From Chryseobacterium indicum (GTDB lineage Bacteria > Bacteroidota > Bacteroidia > Flavobacteriales > Weeksellaceae), in contig NZ_JACSGT010000001.1 of the NCBI RefSeq assembly GCF_021504595.1, forward strand, positions 1,426,001-1,490,000: DNA of 64,000 nucleotides, read 5' to 3'. The number at the start of each line of letters is the position of its first letter. The stretch's first letter is position 1. The position numbers and the translations under genes were made by a program. Below the pieces are notes generated by a model, which did no database searches, was not told the origin of the DNA, and saw only the letters and a program-made list of their open reading frames with translations. Shown piece after piece: positions 60,354-64,000 of the stretch.

Positions 60354-60534
60354 ATTCTATACATTTAAACTATTCATAAAAAGCAATATCTGCTTAAAAG
60401 ATTTAACCCATACAATATTCAACTTCTTAATTTTTAACAGATTAAGGTTCGATTTTTGTACTGATTAAATTTATATCCAATTTTTATTTCTACTAGGAAT
60501 GCTTCAGTATTAAGAAATATCAAAATCAGCTAAT

Positions 60535-61131
60535 ATGGTTATTAAAGAAGAAATTTTGCATTCAGTAGGAGCGAGTATTAAAAATTACAAACCCTCGGAA
60601 AGCATATTTACAGAAGGAAGCTATCCCGGTTATTACTATCAGATCATTAAAGGAGAGGTAAAGCTTAATAACTTTAACGAAGACGGAAAGGAAAGTATAC
60701 AGACTATTTTGGAAGACGGACATAGCATCGGAGAGTCTCTTTTATTTATAGATAAACCTTATCCTGTAAATGCAGTTGCTCTTACAAACTGCGAAGTTCT
60801 GAAACTTCCGAAATATATATTTTTAGATTTACTAAAATTATATCCGGAAATATCTCAGGATATAAATGTTTTTATGTCTGAAAGATTGTATTATGGCCTG
60901 ATTATGTCTCAGAATTTAGCCAGTCAGAGTCCTGCCGCAAAATTAAAAACACTAATGGACTATTTAAAAAGTTTTCAGGAAGAACAGGCTCCGTATTCCT
61001 TTATGATCCCCCTTACAAGACAGCAGATGGCTGGTCTTACGGGACTTTGCGTGGAAACTGCCATCAGAGCCATTAAGGTGATGGAGAGAGACAAACTTCT
61101 GCAAATCCGGAACAGAAAAATATTGTACTGA
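60535..61131 (+). CDS. Crp/Fnr-family regulator, first of a tandem pair
   Basis: The 198-residue protein has a cNMP-binding-like roll (PSESIFTEGSYPGYYYQIIK, then EVKLNNFNEDGKESIQTIL) and a Crp helix-turn-helix in SFMIPLTRQQMAGLTGLCVE and TAIRAIKVMERD. Residues FIPLTRQQMAGLTGL contain the canonical first helix. It is ~50% alike by eye to the next gene, from which it is separated by 52 bp. The ligand is unknown. It may act on the operators at 59993 and 61807. Confidence 0.87.
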   Translation: MVIKEEILHSVGASIKNYKPSESIFTEGSYPGYYYQIIKGEVKLNNFNEDGKESIQTILEDGHSIGESLLFIDKPYPVNAVALTNCEVLKLPKYIFLDLLKLYPEISQDINVFMSERLYYGLIMSQNLASQSPAAKLKTLMDYLKSFQEEQAPYSFMIPLTRQQMAGLTGLCVETAIRAIKVMERDKLLQIRNRKILY

Positions 61132-61183
61132 TTATAAGGCAGATGGTCTTTTTTTTGCAGGAGAATTGTTAAAATTCTAAGAT

Positions 61184-61798
61184 ATGAAAACTATAAGCTG
61201 CATGAACATTGATCCGGAATTATTATATGAATTCGGAGCAGAAGATAGATTTTATAAAGCGAAAGAAATAATCTATAAAGAAGGAGATACAGCTTTGTAT
61301 TACTACCAGATTATCAGCGGTAAAGTGAAGCAAAACAGCTATAATGAAGAGGGAAAAGAATTTATTCATAACATTTTAGGAGAAAAAAACAGCTTTGGAG
61401 ACCCTATGCTCTTTTTAGAAAAATTTTACGCAATGAATGCCATCTGTATTACAGATACAGAAATTATCAGACTTCCGAAAAACAGTTTTTTGGAACTTCT
61501 CGAAAAAAATCCGAAAATTTCTTTAGAAATGAACCACTGTCTTTCTCAAAGACTCTATTTTAAAGCCATTATGCTTCAGAATATGTCTTCCTTAAACCCT
61601 GTAACAAGATTAAAAGGTTTACTGGATTATCTGAAAAGCTACCATGAAGGAGATTGTGAACAGTGTTTTCATGTAGATCTTACCAGACAGCAGATTGCCA
61701 ATCTTACAGGCTTAAGAGTAGAAACAGTCATCAGAACCCTGAAAAAAATGGAAAAAGAAGGCAGTTTAAAAATAGAAAGCCGAAAAATTTTATATTAA
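61184..61798 (+). CDS. Crp/Fnr-family regulator, second of a tandem pair
   Basis: The 204-residue protein parallels the preceding one: KEIIYKEGDTALYYYQIISG, then KVKQNSYNEEGKEFIHNILG in the sensor, and CFHVDLTRQQIANLTGLRVE then TVIRTLKKMEKEG in the DNA-binding part. The recognition helix differs (RVETVIRTL against CVETAIRAI), so target preference may differ slightly. Cys4 and two Cys near residues 163-166 could sense redox, an inference only. It is likely in one transcript with the previous gene. Confidence 0.87.
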   Translation: MKTISCMNIDPELLYEFGAEDRFYKAKEIIYKEGDTALYYYQIISGKVKQNSYNEEGKEFIHNILGEKNSFGDPMLFLEKFYAMNAICITDTEIIRLPKNSFLELLEKNPKISLEMNHCLSQRLYFKAIMLQNMSSLNPVTRLKGLLDYLKSYHEGDCEQCFHVDLTRQQIANLTGLRVETVIRTLKKMEKEGSLKIESRKILY

Positions 61799-61806
61799 TC
61801 CTGCAA

Positions 61807-61824
61807 TTGTGACCTCAGTCATAA
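61807..61824. promoter_or_regulatory. Crp/Fnr-type operator TTGTGACCTCAGTCATAA
   Basis: It matches the palindrome at 59993 in 14 of 18 positions. Its centre lies ~30 bp upstream of the -7 element at 61846, the same geometry as the first site. Confidence 0.65.
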
Positions 61825-61845
61825 AAATAAGGGATATTTCAGTTG

Positions 61846-61853
61846 TACATTTG
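61846..61853 (+). promoter_or_regulatory. -7 element TACATTTG without a -33 box
   Basis: This consensus match is followed by a ~160-nt leader to the ATG at 62017. The -33 position has no TTG. Confidence 0.55.
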
Positions 61854-62016
61854 AGTATATAATTCATATTCATTCTTTCAGTTCTCGATAAGAGAAACAG
61901 TAAAAGCATTTGCTTTTTTAAATCTTTTTATTACTAAAACCAAAACCATTGCTGTCTAAATACTAGTCACGGCCGGCAATACACATCACTAAATATTAAC
62001 ATAAAAAAAAACAGTT

Positions 62017-62832
62017 ATGAACACTAGAAATTCAGGAAACCGTAGTTCAAGAGGAAATTCAGACTCATCAAGCAATCTTGAGGAAATCTACCAGTTAGGA
62101 TACGATCACGGGTATAACGATGCCCAAAACGATGAAGATTATGACGATGACTTCTCAGAATATGAAGATTACTTTGATGATGAAGACGATGATTATGAAA
62201 ACAGCTACGACGACTATGATGATGAAGATTATGACGACGATGACTATGATGATGAAGATTACGACGACGATGAAGACGATAACGACAACAGAGGTCGTGG
62301 AAGAGGAAGAAGCGGAAACGGAAATCAGCAGAGAGACAGCCAGGGAAGATTTACTTCAGGAAGCGGAAGAGGAGGTTCGCGCAGCGGATCGGGAAGATCT
62401 TCAGGTTCAAATTCCGGCAGATCAGGATCAGGATCGGGTTCAAGATCCGGCGGAAGAGGAAGGTCGTCATCTTCAGGCAATTCAAATGACGATAATTATG
62501 ACCACAGACATGATAATCCGGGAAGACCGAGAGGAAGCAGAAACAGTGGCGGAAGATCTTCAGGTTCCGGCTCAAACTCCGGAAGATCATCGAATTCCAA
62601 TTCAGGAAGCAGCAGAGGAAACTCAGGTTCAGGTTCAAGATCAGGAAACAGCAGCGGTTCAGGTCGAAGCTCCAGTTCAGGATCTGGTAACGGTACTTCA
62701 AGAAGAGGTTTCGCATCAATGAGCAAAGCCGAACGTACGAGAATCGCTCGTATGGGAGGACAGGCTTCTCACGGAGGCGGAAGATCTTCAGGTTCCGGCA
62801 GATCGGGATTCGGAGGCAGACGTAATTCATAA
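62017..62832 (+). CDS. Intrinsically disordered stress protein with C-terminal KGG motif
   Basis: The 271-residue protein has a short head (SNLEEIYQLGYDHGYNDAQN), an acidic Asp/Tyr block (residues ~38-92, repeated DDYDDEDYDDD-like units), a long Gly/Ser/Arg region (~93-235) containing DSQGRFTSGSG and the spacer HDNPGRPRGSRN, and a C-terminal KGG/Con-10 motif (RRGFASMSKAERTRIARMGG, then QASHGGG). KGG motifs occur in stress-induced bacterial proteins of unknown function. The frame is supported by the KGG match; alternative frames here are low-complexity shadows. It lies under the operator at 61807. Confidence 0.78.
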   Translation: MNTRNSGNRSSRGNSDSSSNLEEIYQLGYDHGYNDAQNDEDYDDDFSEYEDYFDDEDDDYENSYDDYDDEDYDDDDYDDEDYDDDEDDNDNRGRGRGRSGNGNQQRDSQGRFTSGSGRGGSRSGSGRSSGSNSGRSGSGSGSRSGGRGRSSSSGNSNDDNYDHRHDNPGRPRGSRNSGGRSSGSGSNSGRSSNSNSGSSRGNSGSGSRSGNSSGSGRSSSSGSGNGTSRRGFASMSKAERTRIARMGGQASHGGGRSSGSGRSGFGGRRNS

Positions 62833-62841
62833 TTCTTTTTC

Positions 62842-62884
62842 AGATTACCTCTTTATTTGTGATTATGTAAAGGGGTAATCTTTT
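62842..62884 (+). terminator. Terminator of the KGG gene
   Basis: AGATTACCTCTTTA (62842-62855) pairs with TAAAGGGGTAATCT (62868-62881), followed by TTTT. Confidence 0.75.
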
Positions 62885-62912
62885 CATAAACTTAAACACC
62901 AAAACCAAAATT

Positions 62913-63542
62913 ATGGCAACCAAAACCACAGAAAATAAAGATAACAGCCCGGTTAAAGATTCTTCGGCAACTGCAGAAACAGCAGCTTCTGCCTCTAAAA
63001 AAAACATACAGGCAGATAATGCTTCTGTAAATGAAAATGAGATGAAAAATTCTCCGCTTCATAAGTTTTTTGTTTCTGCACTTAAAGATATCTATTTCGC
63101 GGAAAATGCAATTATTGATGCCTTAGACAAAATGCAGGAAGCCGCTACAACGGAAGAATTAAAGGAAGCTTTCGAAGATCATCAGTTTCAGACGAAAAAG
63201 CATGTAAGCCGACTCGAAAAAGTTTTTAAACTGATTGATGAAACTCCCGAAAAAAAAGAATGCAAGGCAATTAAAGGAATCATCGAAGAAGGAGAGGAAA
63301 TTATAAAATCTACCGAAGAAGGTTCTATGACGCGTGATGCAGCACTTATTATCGCAGCCCAGAAAGTTGAACATTACGAAATCGCCACTTACGGCGGACT
63401 TGCTCAGCTTGCAATTACCATGGGACACGACAAAGCCGCAGATCTTCTGGAAAAAACGCTTCAGGAGGAAGAAGACACAGACTATGATCTTACGGAGATC
63501 GCCGAAACCTACATCAATTTCGACGCAGAGCAGGAAGAATAA
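62913..63542 (+). CDS. DUF892 (YciE/YciF-like) ferritin-like protein
   Basis: The 209-residue protein has a disordered Lys/Ala/Ser-rich head (~residues 1-45) and a four-helix DUF892 bundle. SPLHKFFVSALKDIYFAENA carries the first Glu; further metal-type ligands lie in EDHQFQTKKHVSRLEKVF, in AALIIAAQKVEHYEIATYGG (EHYE pair) and in LLEKTLQEEEDTDYDLTEIA. YciE/YciF proteins are induced by osmotic and oxidative stress. It is the next gene after the KGG gene, separated by a terminator. Confidence 0.88.
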   Translation: MATKTTENKDNSPVKDSSATAETAASASKKNIQADNASVNENEMKNSPLHKFFVSALKDIYFAENAIIDALDKMQEAATTEELKEAFEDHQFQTKKHVSRLEKVFKLIDETPEKKECKAIKGIIEEGEEIIKSTEEGSMTRDAALIIAAQKVEHYEIATYGGLAQLAITMGHDKAADLLEKTLQEEEDTDYDLTEIAETYINFDAEQEE

Positions 63543-63549
63543 TATAAAT

Positions 63550-63580
63550 AAGCCATGTAGATTTTTTCTATATGGCTTTT
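63550..63580 (+). terminator. Hairpin terminator
   Basis: AAGCCATGTAGA (63550-63561) pairs with TCTATATGGCTT (63567-63578) with one G-U pair, followed by TT. Confidence 0.7.
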
Positions 63581-63599
63581 AACTAAGATAATTAAATAG

Positions 63600-63920
63600 A
63601 TGAATTGCAGAAATATTGTAAAAAACTTAGAATCCGATCATTTTACAAAAATTAAAAACAGAGGAAAATGGTTTGAAGAAGGCGCTGAAATCTATGCCAA
63701 AGAAATCAGGGAAAATATTTTTCTGCTTTTTATTGTTTTAAAAGATCCTGAAAATGAAGATATAAAGGCATTGATCGCCAAATATTACGGTGCAGATACC
63801 ATAGGAATAAGAGAACCGGAACAGATTATGTTTTACCTCTCCGTTAAATGCAAAGAAGACCTTCACTATTTCGAAAAATATATAAAAAATACCGAAAGTG
63901 AGCCCGCAAAACTGAAATAG
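63600..63920 (+). CDS. Unknown small protein
   Basis: The 106-residue product MNCRNIVKNLESDHFTKIKN is mostly helical, with no signal peptide or membrane helix. A central LLFIVLKDPENEDIKALIAK segment and the final ISVKCKEDLHYFEKYIKN-like stretch (LSVKCKEDLHYFEKYIKN) look like one small globular domain. I do not recognise a family. The context (stress locus) is the only hint of role. Confidence 0.6.
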   Translation: MNCRNIVKNLESDHFTKIKNRGKWFEEGAEIYAKEIRENIFLLFIVLKDPENEDIKALIAKYYGADTIGIREPEQIMFYLSVKCKEDLHYFEKYIKNTESEPAKLK

Positions 63921-63977
63921 AACCGCATCCGTTTTTATTTTGCCACTTGCAAAAACAAACCACAAAATATAAGAATT

Positions 63978-64000
63978 ATGAAAGACAAAAAACCGACAAA
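63978..64000 (+). CDS. Start of a further gene, cut by the window end
   Basis: ATG at 63978 opens MKDKKPT before the window ends. Seven codons are too few to name it; the lysine-rich start resembles other stress proteins of this locus. Confidence 0.35.

Noticed and set aside
62120..62722. 200-codon frame overlapping the KGG gene
   Set aside because: It is the shifted reading of a low-complexity region (Met/Thr and Glu-rich artefact); the KGG motif and start context support the other frame.

Overview
The window comes from a low-GC member of the Flavobacteriia, most likely Chryseobacterium or a close relative. The evidence is the family content (DUF4920, DUF4199, DUF3667, DUF4286, a DUF2723 glycosyltransferase, a subtype-iii type VI baseplate pair, a bacillithiol-linked YtxJ, MenA/MenB, and a probable sulfonolipid gene pair). 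Recurrent -7 promoter elements of the Bacteroidetes form TAnnTTTG support this, as do extragenic repeats built around the core GAGCCTGTCGAAG. No rRNA or tRNA genes were seen. Genus is an inference; phylum and class are well supported.

Layout. 1-2.9 kb: start of an XRE regulator (cut by the window edge), an AT-rich gap with a phased 12-bp motif, an M14 carboxypeptidase and a DUF4920 protein. 2.95-4.44 kb: five tandem copies of a ~297-bp palindromic, MITE-like element. 4.5-9.4 kb: an APC permease, repeat-filled DNA, and an isolated tssE-tssF pair. 9.5-13.1 kb: a two-gene stress operon (ABM monooxygenase, DJ-1/PfpI protein), six tandem copies of a second ~280-bp repeat, and a Crp/Fnr regulator. 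13.6-20 kb: uvrA, a foreign-looking NACHT NTPase with pentapeptide repeats, a small TonB-C-like secreted protein, and a 44-residue double-glycine-leader peptide. 20-38 kb is mostly housekeeping: DUF421, GNAT, gyrA, TPR protein, menB-menA, UPF0173 hydrolase, the SRP RNA gene (minus strand), DUF4199, GT2, DUF3667, DUF2807, a degenerate GyrB-like ATPase domain, phosphoglucomutase, an aminotransferase. 38-51 kb: kdsB, LolA-like protein, glutathione peroxidase, ADP-ribosylglycohydrolase, ribF, atpD-atpC, an unusual radical SAM protein, and an alpha-oxoamine synthase next to a cysteine-synthase-family enzyme (candidate capnine/sulfonolipid pair). 51-57 kb: two large membrane glycosyltransferases and DUF1697. 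57-64 kb: a bacillithiol/DinB/YtxJ/Crp operon, then a stress locus with two tandem Crp/Fnr paralogues, a KGG-motif disordered protein and a DUF892 ferritin-like protein.

Most interesting signals: (i) two matching 18-bp Crp/Fnr-type palindromes placed identically (about -42) upstream of the 60.07-kb and 62.02-kb genes, in a region with three Crp/Fnr genes; (ii) the NACHT-pentapeptide protein as a candidate single-gene defence system; (iii) the GG-leader cysteine-rich peptide; (iv) a GyrB-like ATPase domain that has lost its catalytic residues; (v) an SRP RNA that a spurious ORF overlaps; (vi) an extragenic-repeat core sitting in frame inside a radical SAM gene; (vii) short 6-, 7- and 8-bp period spacers between genes. 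Searches and alignments could not be run, so family names rest on motif recognition.
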